From CAYNRG01 sp964399545 (GTDB lineage: Bacteria; Bacillota_I; Bacilli_A; Erysipelotrichales; Erysipelotrichaceae), in contig CAYNRG010000004.1 in NCBI GenBank assembly GCA_964399545.1, forward strand, positions 1-64,000: 64,000 bases of DNA, in the 5' to 3' direction. The first letter of the stretch is position 1; every line of letters starts with the position of its first letter. The notes beneath the pieces were generated by a model. The model was not told the origin of the DNA and did not search any database. It worked only from the letters and a program-made list of their open reading frames with translations. A program made the translations under genes and the position numbers. Positions 16,678 through 25,503 of this stretch are shown piece by piece.

Positions 16678-17832
16678 ATGGCAAACTACTTAAAATATTA
16701 CTTAAATCATTATCAGAATTATAAAGTGGATCGATGGAACTATGAAGACGGTTGTGTTTTAATGGGTGCAAAGCAGATTTATGAGGTAACGCAAGATGAA
16801 ATGTATAAGAACTTTATCTTTAGATACTTAGCAGACTTTATTTTAGATGATGGAACAATTCGAAATTATGATACTGATGAGTATAACATTGATAATATCA
16901 ATGCAGGGAAAATTTTATACTTTGCTTATGATCAAACGAAGGATGAAAAGTATTTTAAAGCTATCAATTTTCTAATGAACCAGTTAGAAAATCATCCGCG
17001 AACAAGTAGTGGAAATTTTTTCCATAAAAAACTTTATCCGTATCAAATATGGTTAGACGGGTTATACATGGCCCAGCCATTTTATATGGAGTATGAGACA
17101 CGATTTAATGGCAAGAATAGATACAATGATATCTTACATCAATTCAAAAATACAAATAAATATTTATATAATGCTGAGACTAAATTATACTATCATGCCT
17201 ACGATGAGACGCGTAGTATGTTTTGGGCTGATTCTGAAACAGGGTGTTCAAAAAATTACTGGCTTAGATCAATGGGATGGTTTTTAATGGCACTTGTGGA
17301 TGTTATGGAAGTTATGAGTAAAGAGATGTATGAACATTATGATGAATATCGTCAACTTTTTAAAGAAGCTATTGATGGAATTTTAAGATATCAAGATCCA
17401 AAATCTAAGCTATTCTATCAAGTAATTGATCACCCTGAGGTTAAGGATAATTACTTAGAGACATCAGGAACAGTGATGATAGCATATGCTCTTTTAAAAG
17501 GAGTCCGATTGAATGTTTTAAGTAAAGAGCATTACATCACAATTGCTAAAGAAGTATTCGATCAATTAACTATTCATAAATTGGTTCAAGGGGTGGATGG
17601 ATTATATCATTTAGAAGGTATTTGTCATGTGGCAGGGCTTGGACCAGATGATAAACCATACCGTGATGGAAGTATTGAATATTATCTAAGTGAAGATATA
17701 GTAAGCGATGATTCAAAAGGCGTTGGGACATGGATGATGGCACTAGCCGAAAGGTTAAGGTCTTGTGAAAGTGAAGAAGAAAAATCTATAGTTTATAAAA
17801 TGTATCAAGATAAGAAAGGGGACTGTCAATGA
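16678..17832 (+). CDS. GH105 unsaturated uronyl hydrolase (YteR-like), cytoplasmic
   Basis: The 384-residue alpha/alpha-barrel enzyme removes unsaturated galacturonyl residues from the non-reducing end of pectin or rhamnogalacturonan fragments. Recognisable blocks are WNYEDGCVLMG near residue 20, IWLDGLYMAQPF with the probable catalytic Asp127, YHAYDETRSMFWAD and KNYWLRSMGWFLMALVDVM, all usual in GH105/GH88-like proteins. No signal peptide, so it acts inside the cell. Its stop overlaps the next permease start (ATGA). The product spontaneously opens to the substrate of KduI. Rhamnogalacturonan or homogalacturonan preference cannot be told from sequence alone. Confidence 0.93.
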   Translation: MANYLKYYLNHYQNYKVDRWNYEDGCVLMGAKQIYEVTQDEMYKNFIFRYLADFILDDGTIRNYDTDEYNIDNINAGKILYFAYDQTKDEKYFKAINFLMNQLENHPRTSSGNFFHKKLYPYQIWLDGLYMAQPFYMEYETRFNGKNRYNDILHQFKNTNKYLYNAETKLYYHAYDETRSMFWADSETGCSKNYWLRSMGWFLMALVDVMEVMSKEMYEHYDEYRQLFKEAIDGILRYQDPKSKLFYQVIDHPEVKDNYLETSGTVMIAYALLKGVRLNVLSKEHYITIAKEVFDQLTIHKLVQGVDGLYHLEGICHVAGLGPDDKPYRDGSIEYYLSEDIVSDDSKGVGTWMMALAERLRSCESEEEKSIVYKMYQDKKGDCQ

Positions 17833-18764
17833 CAACAATTTTGAAGGAAAAAGAAATTCTGCGGACTCCTAGAAAAGTAAGAATCAAGAAATGCCTCGAG
17901 CGTAATATTGGTTGGATTTTTATTGCACCTTGGATTATTGGTTTCTTAGTATTTAAAGCTTATCCGATGATAGCTTCGTTGTATTATAGCTTCACAGACT
18001 TTCATTTGTTTAGAGGAATTTCTGAGCATGGATTCTTTAATTATATAAGAATAGCTACTGATCCTAATATAAAAAAATCAATTATGGTTACTTTTCAATA
18101 TGCATTTCTTACAGTGCCTTTGAAACTTGTTGCGGCATTATTTATTGCCTACATTTTAAACTTTAAACTAAAAGGGGTGAAGATGTTTAGGACAGCCTAC
18201 TATATTCCTTCAATATTAGGTGGTTCGGTAGCGATAGCGGTATTATGGAAAGCATTATTTAGAATGGATGGAGTAATTAACTATATTATTACGGCATTTG
18301 GTGGTACTGCAATTAATTGGTTAGCAGATCCAAATTACGCTATTTGGATTATATCTTTGTTGCGTGTATGGCAATTTGGTAGTGCTATGGTAATCTTCTT
18401 AGCTGCTTTAAAAGCGGTTCCTACAGAATTATATGAAGCAGCAGCGATTGATGGAGCAGGAAAATGGAGGCAGTTCTTTAAGGTGACAATTCCATTAATA
18501 ACACCAGTAATATTCTATAATTTTATTACACAAATTGCTCAAGCGTTTCAAGAATTTAACGGTCCATATATTATTACTCAAGGTGGTCCACTTCGATCAA
18601 CGACTGTTATGTCACTGTTAGTCTATAATAATGCTTTCCAAGAATATAAGATGGGTCTAGGTAGTGCGATAGCTTGGGTATTGTTTATCTTTGTATTATT
18701 ATTTACTGTTGTGGCCTTTGCATCTCAACGTTTTTGGGTGTATTACGATGATGAGGGGAGATAA
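17829..18764 (+). CDS. Sugar ABC transporter permease, MalF/LplB type
   Basis: The 311-residue inner-membrane permease has six predicted membrane spans, the first being WIFIAPWIIGFLVFKAYPMI. The cytoplasmic EAA loop ELYEAAAIDGAGKWRQFF is intact, so it can dock an ATPase. It pairs with the permease at 18769. No ABC ATPase gene is in this locus, so a shared MsmX-type ATPase encoded elsewhere probably drives it, as in other Firmicute carbohydrate importers. Start overlaps the GH105 stop by four bases. Confidence 0.92.
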   Translation: MTTILKEKEILRTPRKVRIKKCLERNIGWIFIAPWIIGFLVFKAYPMIASLYYSFTDFHLFRGISEHGFFNYIRIATDPNIKKSIMVTFQYAFLTVPLKLVAALFIAYILNFKLKGVKMFRTAYYIPSILGGSVAIAVLWKALFRMDGVINYIITAFGGTAINWLADPNYAIWIISLLRVWQFGSAMVIFLAALKAVPTELYEAAAIDGAGKWRQFFKVTIPLITPVIFYNFITQIAQAFQEFNGPYIITQGGPLRSTTVMSLLVYNNAFQEYKMGLGSAIAWVLFIFVLLFTVVAFASQRFWVYYDDEGR

Positions 18765-18768
18765 GTAA

Positions 18769-19653
18769 ATGAGCAGAGTAAGGAAAAAACCATTATTAAG
18801 CAAGCACAATAAAGCCAAGCTATCTACATTTTTACGATATAGTGTATTAGTCTTAGTAGGATTTGTTATGATTTATCCATTATTGTGGATGGTGAGTGCC
18901 ACGTTTAAAGAAAATAGTGAAATCTTTAGTTCCTTGAATTTAATTCCGCAAACAGTAACCTATAGCGGTTATCAAAATGCATTTAAGAAAATCGGAGGAG
19001 ATTTGGGGTTTATTGAAGCCATGTTGAACACGTATAAAATTGTTCTACCTAAAGTTATCTTCACTATTATTTCATGCACGATTGCAGCTTATGGATTTGG
19101 CAGATTCAAATTTAAAGGACGAGATTTACTTTTTTCCATTATGATTTCTACTTTATTCCTTCCGCAAGTTGTTTTGAATATTCCACAGTTTGTATTATTT
19201 AACCAATTAGGTTGGGTGGACCACCCACTTTACCTTGCATTAATAGTGCCTTCGCTTTTTGCGGTAGATACATACTTTGTTTTTATGCTTGTTCAATTTT
19301 TGAGAAATGTACCAAAAGAGCTTGAAGAAGCAGCGAAGATTGATGGTGCTAATGTATTTCAAATATTGTGGAGAGTTATTGTTCCTATGTTGAAACCAGC
19401 GATTGTATCGGTAGGGTTATTTCAATTTATGTGGTCAAGCAATGACTTTATGGGGCCATTACTCTATGTTAAGACACCATCAAATAAGGTGGTTGCACAA
19501 TATGTAAAATTGGCTATGGATGCAGATAATGGGTTTGATTGGAATAGAGTTTTGGCTATTTCGCTGATTTCCATTATCCCATCTTTGGTGGTTTTCTTCC
19601 TTGCACAAGATAGCTTTGTAGAAGGGATATCAGCAGGAGGAGTAAAGGGATAA
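18769..19653 (+). CDS. Sugar ABC transporter permease, MalG type
   Basis: The 294-residue permease has six spans, starting near VLVLVGFVMIYPLLWMVSATF, and the EAA loop ELEEAAKIDGANVFQILW. It forms the second half of the translocation pore with the preceding gene, four bases upstream. The gene ends in a short stem-loop (19656-19680), after which the GH28 gene has its own strong AGGAGGT. Confidence 0.92.
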   Translation: MSRVRKKPLLSKHNKAKLSTFLRYSVLVLVGFVMIYPLLWMVSATFKENSEIFSSLNLIPQTVTYSGYQNAFKKIGGDLGFIEAMLNTYKIVLPKVIFTIISCTIAAYGFGRFKFKGRDLLFSIMISTLFLPQVVLNIPQFVLFNQLGWVDHPLYLALIVPSLFAVDTYFVFMLVQFLRNVPKELEEAAKIDGANVFQILWRVIVPMLKPAIVSVGLFQFMWSSNDFMGPLLYVKTPSNKVVAQYVKLAMDADNGFDWNRVLAISLISIIPSLVVFFLAQDSFVEGISAGGVKG

Positions 19654-19655
19654 TA

Positions 19656-19680
19656 GAGAGTAGATTACTACTCTTTTTCT
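19656..19680 (+). terminator. Weak terminator or attenuator after the permeases
   Basis: GAGTAG and CTACTC form a 6-bp stem with a short loop, followed by TTTTTCT. The stem is short, so read-through into the GH28 gene is likely. Confidence 0.5.
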
Positions 19681-19699
19681 ATAGAATAGGAGGTAGATT

Positions 19700-21259
19700 A
19701 TGATTGAAATTAAACTAATTACCGCTCGTAGTGTGACGGTTGAGGTTCACCAAGAAGATGCTTATTATAGTGGAGAGAGTATAGATTTGTATTTGAATGA
19801 AGATTTTGTAATGAGGACCAACCGAGTTAATGTTAGCCTGTTTAATCTTAAACCAAATACAATATATACCTTGCAAGTAAAGAGGTGTAATGAATTAATC
19901 GAAAGTACTCAGTTTAAGACAAAGGGTGAATATGTTACCCTAAATGTTAAGGATTTTGGTGCAAAAGGAGATGGTTATCAAGATGATACACACTATATTC
20001 AAGCTGCTATTCTAGCTTGCCCTAAAAATTCAAGAGTACTAGTGCCTAAGGGACGGTATCTAGTTCGACAATTGTTCTTGACTAGTAACATTCAAATAGA
20101 AATAGCCAAAGATGCTATTATTTTGGGTAACACGAATAGAGAGGATTTGGCTATCTTTAGAGGAGAAATTGAAAGTTACGATAAAAACGAGTACTATAAT
20201 TTGGGTACATGGGAAGGGAATCCGTTGGATATGTATGCCGGAATTATTACTATGATTAATGTTGAAAATGTTGTTTTGTACGGAGAAGGAACTATTGATG
20301 GACAATCTAGTGATAAAAATTGGTGGAGAAATCCAAAGGAACAGCCTCAAAATATTTTTCGTCCAAGGCTATTATTTGTCTCCAATAGTTGCGATGTTAC
20401 AGTGCAAGGACTAACATTTAGAAATTCTCCATCGTGGAATATTCATCCTTATTTTTCAAAGAGAATTGCTTTATACTCAATATCCATTCAGAGTGAAAAG
20501 GATTCTCCAAACACAGATGGAATTGATATTGAATCGTGTAGTGGAGTTACAGTAGAGGGCTGTCACTTTAACTTAGGAGATGATTGTATTGCTATAAAAT
20601 CAGGTAAAATTTATATGGCTAAGAAGTATAATGTTCCATCAAAAAATATTACTATCCGTCATTGTTTGATGGAGAATGGTCATGGAGCGGTTACACTAGG
20701 CAGTGAATTAGCAGGAGGAGTCTATGATGTTAAAGTTGATTCTTGTTTGTTTATCAAAACAGATCGAGGGCTGAGAATAAAGACACGAAGGGGACGAGGG
20801 GAATTAGCTAAAATTGATAATATTTACTTTAATAAAATAAAAATGCAGGATGTTTTAACTCCATTTGTGACAAATAGTTTTTATTTTTGTGATCCTGATG
20901 GAAAAAGTGATTATGTTCAATGTGAGACAAAGTTAGATGTTGACAATAGAACTCCATCCATTGGATCATTGTATTTTAAAAATATTATTTGTAATAACGC
21001 ACATGTAGCTGCTGGATATTTTGCTGGACTGCCAGAGAGAAAAATTAAACTGATTTATATGGAAAATGTGGATGTCCATTTTGCGAAGGCGGCTATAATG
21101 GGAGTTCCAGCTATGCGTTGTAATATTGAACAAATGACCAAAGGCGGATTTAATTTTTTACATGTAAATGAAATTGAATTAAAAAATGTAAATATTACAG
21201 GGAATAAAGAGGATGATTTTATTTATAACGATGTAAAGGACGTGAAAACATATGAATAG
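19700..21259 (+). CDS. GH28 polygalacturonase, cytoplasmic (exo-type likely)
   Basis: The 519-residue enzyme hydrolyses alpha-1,4-galacturonan by inversion. An N-terminal strand-rich module of about 85 residues comes first, followed by the beta-helix start LNVKDFGAKGDGYQDDTHYIQ. GH28 catalytic motifs follow in order: NTDGIDI near 271, GDDCIAIKSG near 295, NGHGAVTLGSE near 328 and LRIKTRRGRG near 355. There is no signal peptide, so it works on imported oligogalacturonides and is probably exo-acting. The gene overlaps the TIM-barrel gene by 8 bases. The N-terminal module resembles those of exo-polygalacturonases, which supports this reading. Confidence 0.93.
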   Translation: MIEIKLITARSVTVEVHQEDAYYSGESIDLYLNEDFVMRTNRVNVSLFNLKPNTIYTLQVKRCNELIESTQFKTKGEYVTLNVKDFGAKGDGYQDDTHYIQAAILACPKNSRVLVPKGRYLVRQLFLTSNIQIEIAKDAIILGNTNREDLAIFRGEIESYDKNEYYNLGTWEGNPLDMYAGIITMINVENVVLYGEGTIDGQSSDKNWWRNPKEQPQNIFRPRLLFVSNSCDVTVQGLTFRNSPSWNIHPYFSKRIALYSISIQSEKDSPNTDGIDIESCSGVTVEGCHFNLGDDCIAIKSGKIYMAKKYNVPSKNITIRHCLMENGHGAVTLGSELAGGVYDVKVDSCLFIKTDRGLRIKTRRGRGELAKIDNIYFNKIKMQDVLTPFVTNSFYFCDPDGKSDYVQCETKLDVDNRTPSIGSLYFKNIICNNAHVAAGYFAGLPERKIKLIYMENVDVHFAKAAIMGVPAMRCNIEQMTKGGFNFLHVNEIELKNVNITGNKEDDFIYNDVKDVKTYE

Positions 21260-22091
21260 TGTAGGCATACGATTGCATGATGTAGAAGGTGTAGGAATAG
21301 AAGAAAAGATTAATGAAGCCTATCGCCAAGGATTTAAGTGTGTTCATCTTGCTGTAAATAAGATTGAATCAAACTTCAAAATTGAACTATTGGATAAATG
21401 CTATTCCAACAAACTAAAAAAGTTATTAAATGAAAAAAAGATGACCCTAGCTATTTTGGGTTGTTATAAAAATTTAGCACATCCGTCGGATAAACAATTA
21501 AAAAAAATTAAAGAACAGTACTATCGTCATATTGATTTTGTCGCAATGATGAATCAGGGAATTGTAGGGACTGAAACAGGCTGTCCTAATGCGGAATATA
21601 AGTGGGATAAAGATACTCATAGTGAACCTGCTCTACAATTTTTTATAGAGCAACTTAAATATGTGGTAAATTATGCAGAAGAAAAAGGAGTGATTATAGC
21701 GATAGAGCCGGTTTATAAACATATCGTTCATTCTTCAAAGGTGGCTCGCCGGGTGTTAGATGAAATTGACAGCACCTCATTAAAGATTATTTTTGATCCG
21801 GTTAACCTTCTTTCCATAACTAATATTGAATATAGGGAACACATCTTTAAAGAAGCGATTGAACTTCTAGGGAAAGATATTGTCGCCGTTCATATTAAAG
21901 ACTACTACATAGAAGATGGAGAGATTAAAGCCACCTGTTGCGGATTAGGTGAAATGAACTTTGATATAGTTACATCCTTTCTTGCAAATCATAGAGATAT
22001 ACCAATTACACTAGAGAATACTACAGCGGATAATGCTGAAAAGGCTCGCTTATTTCTTCAACAAAAAATCGATACAAATAATATTATTTAA
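21252..22091 (+). CDS. TIM-barrel sugar isomerase/epimerase-like protein
   Basis: The 279-residue xylose-isomerase-like TIM barrel belongs to the AP-endonuclease-2 superfamily. Characteristic parts are VIIAIEPVYKHIVHS (metal-binding Glu), KIIFDPVNLL (Asp), IVAVHIKDYYIEDGE (His, Asp) and PITLENT (Glu) at the end, so the four metal ligands seem present. Similar proteins occur in pectin and rhamnogalacturonan loci without a settled role. It is translationally coupled to GH28 (8-base overlap). Its last codons lie inside a perfect palindrome shared with the convergent gene. The reaction is unknown; a uronate or deoxy-sugar isomerisation would fit. Confidence 0.8.
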   Translation: MNSVGIRLHDVEGVGIEEKINEAYRQGFKCVHLAVNKIESNFKIELLDKCYSNKLKKLLNEKKMTLAILGCYKNLAHPSDKQLKKIKEQYYRHIDFVAMMNQGIVGTETGCPNAEYKWDKDTHSEPALQFFIEQLKYVVNYAEEKGVIIAIEPVYKHIVHSSKVARRVLDEIDSTSLKIIFDPVNLLSITNIEYREHIFKEAIELLGKDIVAVHIKDYYIEDGEIKATCCGLGEMNFDIVTSFLANHRDIPITLENTTADNAEKARLFLQQKIDTNNII

Positions 22092-22107
22092 TATTATTTG
22101 TATCGAT
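22068..22107. terminator. Perfect 19-bp palindrome shared by two convergent gene ends
   Basis: Bases 22068-22086 and 22089-22107 are exact reverse complements with a two-base loop. Both genes end within it and so both proteins finish with the peptide IDTNNI. The AT-rich hairpin is probably a bidirectional transcription stop for both operons. Confidence 0.75.
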
Positions 22108-22722
22108 GTAAATATTGAAAATTTTGTTAAATTGCTTACTGAATATATAAGCTAATAAAGCAATGCCAAAAGAAAACAAAAATAGTGTGCCATAGACTAA
22201 TAGTACAGATGATGATATATAAAAGAGTAAAAGAAGAATTGTAAACAATACAAGGAATAAAGTTTGTTTAATATGCTTGAAGGAAAGAATAAAACTATAT
22301 CGAAAGGATTGTTTGGCTGTATTATGGAATCTAGCTAAAATAGGAAATATATATAGCGCAGTGCAAAGAAAGAAAAAGCTGATTAGGAATAAAATTCCAG
22401 CGAATATGGCTTGTATCCAAGGTGCGGTAATGCCACTTGTAAAGTAAAAATCAATACTAAGGATAAATCCAACGATAAGAAGGATAATCCATACTTTTGT
22501 CGCTACCTTAAAGTTATCTTTAAAACTAGAAAAATAATCAGAGAAGACAGAAATATCTTTGTTTCTATCAAGTTTCATTGTGCAGTAATAAAGCGCTGTT
22601 GTACTAGCACCAATTGTGATAATTGGAAGGGATGTTAGAACCCATAAAAGATTTAATAATACGAAGTGACTAAAGAAGTTTAACTTTTCCATAAAGGAAG
22701 AATCTAAATTAAAAAATTTCAT
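22084..22722 (-). CDS. YesL-like (DUF624) membrane protein
   Basis: The 212-residue protein has about five hydrophobic segments, the first in LNFFSHFVLLNLLWVLTSLPIITIG. The opening with 'NFFSHFVLLNLLWVLTSLPI...TIGASTTALYY' is the DUF624/YesL hallmark. Proteins of this family sit in Firmicute pectin and rhamnogalacturonan loci near two-component or ABC genes; the function is not known. It faces the pectin operon and overlaps its last gene by 8 bases. A TATAAT-containing promoter is likely in 22740-22770 on the minus strand. Confidence 0.85.
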   Translation of the reverse strand: MKFFNLDSSFMEKLNFFSHFVLLNLLWVLTSLPIITIGASTTALYYCTMKLDRNKDISVFSDYFSSFKDNFKVATKVWIILLIVGFILSIDFYFTSGITAPWIQAIFAGILFLISFFFLCTALYIFPILARFHNTAKQSFRYSFILSFKHIKQTLFLVLFTILLLLFYISSSVLLVYGTLFLFSFGIALLAYIFSKQFNKIFNIYIDTNNIK

Positions 22723-23128
22723 AGTGAAAAGTCCTCATTTTCTAATTATATTATATCAAATAAATAATGTTTTTTAAATAAATGAACGAATAGATTACTA
22801 CGAATTACAATATTAAGTTAATTAGTTGATAAAAGTTTTGCTATCATGGGTAATTAGCTTAATTCGAACTTTCTTGCTATTTAATTTTGTATCTAACCTA
22901 TTGAACTCGATATCGTGCTTAAGCAGATAAAATTAATTGAGTGGATAGACTTTAATTATAGGAATGTATAGTGAACAGTAGCCTTATAAATTGAACAAGA
23001 GTTTTAAGTATATTTTAGTAAATAAGGTAGATTTTTTAATTTCAGATTCTAATAATTTTTGAATAATGATTAAATATATTGATTTTTATTATATTTCGTT
23101 ATAGTATTCTATATAAGGTAGGTGTGAT
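22723..23128. other. AT-rich intergenic region before the two-component system
   Basis: About 400 bases with no gene. It should hold the divergent promoters for the YesL-like gene and for the response regulator, but I see no box set good enough to assign for the latter. TTGATT at 23079 with TATAGT at 23100 has a short 15-base spacer. Confidence 0.4.
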
Positions 23129-23797
23129 ATGTTGAAGCGAATATTATTTGTTGAAGATGATAAAGAATATGGAGAAATGATATCTCAAGTTTTAAGAAAT
23201 CAAGGGTATATTGTTGATTATTTTTATAATCCTTTAGAAGCGCTTGAGCATGCAACAATCCATCAGTTTGATTGTATTTTATCTGATTATAAATTGGGAT
23301 TAATGACAGGTGTTAAAGTAGTGAGTATGGTAAGGAACATGCAACGAGGGATAAAAGTCGTGATATTGACTGGTTGTGATGAAGAAAGTTGCGAAATTGA
23401 CTCAGTCGTAAATGGAGTGGATATGTTTCTTTCCAAGGATAAGAGTATTAAGGTATTATTGACATATATTAATCAAGTGTTATCACAAGAGAGGACAGCA
23501 ATATTAAATTTGAGCTCTACTGTAGAAAAAATTGTTGTTAATACAGAAAAGCATGAAGTTTATAAGGATTCAGTTCGAGTGAATTTAACGCCGAAGGAAT
23601 ATATGCTGCTTCAATATTTTTTAGAGAATAAAAATAAGAAGATAACACGACAAGAATTTATAGAGAAAGTATGGCATATGGAATATGAGGAGATTGATCC
23701 TAGAATTATTGATGTGCATATAAAGAATTTGAGAGATAAATTACAAACTTTTTCTATTGTTTCAATTCGTGGATTTGGATATAAATGGCATGAATAA
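23129..23797 (+). CDS. OmpR/PhoB-family response regulator
   Basis: The 222-residue regulator has a receiver domain with VEDD near the N-terminus, the phospho-acceptor Asp in ILSDYKLG, Thr in VILTGCDEE and the conserved Lys in LSKDKS. The C-terminal winged-helix effector has VNLTPKEYMLLQYFLENKNKKITRQEF and the ending DVHIKNLRDKL with RGFGYKW. It is coupled to the kinase by a short overlap. Targets are probably the nearby surface-protein gene and its own operon; this is guesswork from position. Confidence 0.93.
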   Translation: MLKRILFVEDDKEYGEMISQVLRNQGYIVDYFYNPLEALEHATIHQFDCILSDYKLGLMTGVKVVSMVRNMQRGIKVVILTGCDEESCEIDSVVNGVDMFLSKDKSIKVLLTYINQVLSQERTAILNLSSTVEKIVVNTEKHEVYKDSVRVNLTPKEYMLLQYFLENKNKKITRQEFIEKVWHMEYEEIDPRIIDVHIKNLRDKLQTFSIVSIRGFGYKWHE

Positions 23798-25136
23798 GCA
23801 AAAAGTATTATCAATTATTATGGGATGCCTGCTACTACTATATGTGATAGTGGCTTCCTTTTATTATAGAATATACTCAGATATTACTACTCATTTTGGA
23901 AACTATGAAATGTGGTATGTTAATCAAATAGAAGAAAAAGTGATTTCTGCCATTGAATCTGACAATCAAATCGATGAGTTGCAAGAGATAATAGAGCGAT
24001 ATGCAATGGAATTAATCATTAAAAAAGATAATAGAGTAATTTTTGAAACAATAAGTTTATCGGAAGGTTCAGAGCAATCAGGGATTATACATAATAAAGC
24101 GACACTTAGTGAGGTTAATGGCGACTTAGAGATTAGTGGTGAAGTGTACAATATTTACTATGCTATTTATCATTTGCCAGCTAATGTTTACTTTGATGAT
24201 TTTTTGGTGCAAGGGAATCGATATTTAGTAATGCTAGTTATTGTTTTTCTAGCGATTATAATTTTGATTCAATATTTTTTGTATAAACCGTTATTGCAAG
24301 CAAAAGAAACTGTAAGCAATCTAGAGAAGTATGATTTTGATAATATATCTATTGGAACAGATAGTGTTAATGAAAGTTTGTCTAGATTTTCATCAAAACT
24401 TGAAAAGGATATGAAAATTATTACTCGTCGACATAGTCAGTTTGAGTTAGAACTTGAACAACAAAGATTAGCTCTTGAAAATATGATGATTTTCTCAAGA
24501 GCCATGGTTCATGATTTAAAAGGACCACTTCATAAGGTGATGATTTATAATGAATTAAATCATCAATCTCAAAAGACCTTAGATGAAATCACAAATTTTA
24601 ATGTAGAAGAAGTATCTTCAATTATGCATAAAGTGAATCAAATATTGAAGATTATAAGTGAAAAGTCAAAGAGTATGGATCAAGAAAATGGCAAAATAGA
24701 AATTGATTGCATTGTCAGTGAAACTCTTAAGGTTTTTGATATTTTTATTGCTCAAAAGAGACTAAGTTTAAACGTAGAAGTTCCACAAGATATGGTTGTA
24801 AAATCTAATCTTGCTACGATAAGGTTATTGTTGCATAATATTGTATCTAATATGATTCAGTACGCTCTTGAGAAAACTGAAATTGAGTTATTAATCTATT
24901 ATAGTTCTAATAGAATGACGATTATTTCAAGAAATAAAAGTAGCAGAAAAAATATTGAGCGAATGAGAAATAGTGAACAATTGTTTAACCAATTTGATAA
25001 TGGAAAAGATAATGCTTTTGGAAGTGGAAATGGATTACACTTAATTAAAGATTTGGCATTGATGTTAGATGGAGAATATAACTTTGAGATTGTTGATGAT
25101 GTTGTAGAAGTGAAAACGGAAATAGTGGTGAAGTAA
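23790..25136 (+). CDS. Sensor histidine kinase with degenerate ATP-lid motif
   Basis: The 448-residue kinase has two membrane spans (LSIIMGCLLLLYVIVASFYY and LVMLVIVFLAIIILIQYFLY) enclosing an outer sensor of about 115 residues. The H-box is MVHDLKGPLHKVMIYNEL; an N-box, HNIVSNMIQYALE, and a glycine motif GSGNGLHLIKD are present. The usual D-x-G-x-G box is replaced by ISRNKSSRKNIE, which lacks the Asp and both Gly. Either it binds ATP in an unusual way or works poorly as a kinase. The start at 23790 overlaps the regulator stop; an in-frame upstream start lies inside the regulator gene and is not credible. Confidence 0.85.
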   Translation: MNKQKVLSIIMGCLLLLYVIVASFYYRIYSDITTHFGNYEMWYVNQIEEKVISAIESDNQIDELQEIIERYAMELIIKKDNRVIFETISLSEGSEQSGIIHNKATLSEVNGDLEISGEVYNIYYAIYHLPANVYFDDFLVQGNRYLVMLVIVFLAIIILIQYFLYKPLLQAKETVSNLEKYDFDNISIGTDSVNESLSRFSSKLEKDMKIITRRHSQFELELEQQRLALENMMIFSRAMVHDLKGPLHKVMIYNELNHQSQKTLDEITNFNVEEVSSIMHKVNQILKIISEKSKSMDQENGKIEIDCIVSETLKVFDIFIAQKRLSLNVEVPQDMVVKSNLATIRLLLHNIVSNMIQYALEKTEIELLIYYSSNRMTIISRNKSSRKNIERMRNSEQLFNQFDNGKDNAFGSGNGLHLIKDLALMLDGEYNFEIVDDVVEVKTEIVVK

Positions 25137-25370
25137 ATGGACGAGAACATAAACCAAAACTATTATAGACTAGATAGCAACTATCTAGAGAATGAAGAGC
25201 AGCAATCAATATCTCCTAGTGAATTTTTTGATGAAAATCGCGAGATGAATAGTAGTAAACCGACGATAGAGTTACTCTATCTTCCTGTTTTTGTTGTGCT
25301 TTTAGCTTTTGCAACTACATTGGTTCAACTATACAAATTGTTAATAAAAATTTATAGAAAAGTAGATTGA
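25137..25370 (+). CDS. Small membrane protein behind the histidine kinase
   Basis: The 77-residue product starts directly after the kinase stop codon. An acidic, polar first half (with repeated Glu, Ser and Asn) is followed by one membrane span, ELLYLPVFVVLLAFATTLVQLY, and a short basic tail. It resembles no family I know. Position suggests an accessory protein of the two-component system or a partner of the surface protein 134 bases downstream. Confidence 0.65.
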   Translation: MDENINQNYYRLDSNYLENEEQQSISPSEFFDENREMNSSKPTIELLYLPVFVVLLAFATTLVQLYKLLIKIYRKVD

Positions 25371-25503
25371 TAAGTACCTAAACCCTTATAATTGAAAGGG
25401 ATTTAGCGGAACAATTAACAAAACAAACAAAACAAATTGTTTCTTTACGGAAAACAAAAATGAATACCACTAGAATAGTAATTGATAGGTATAGGAGGTT
25501 ACT

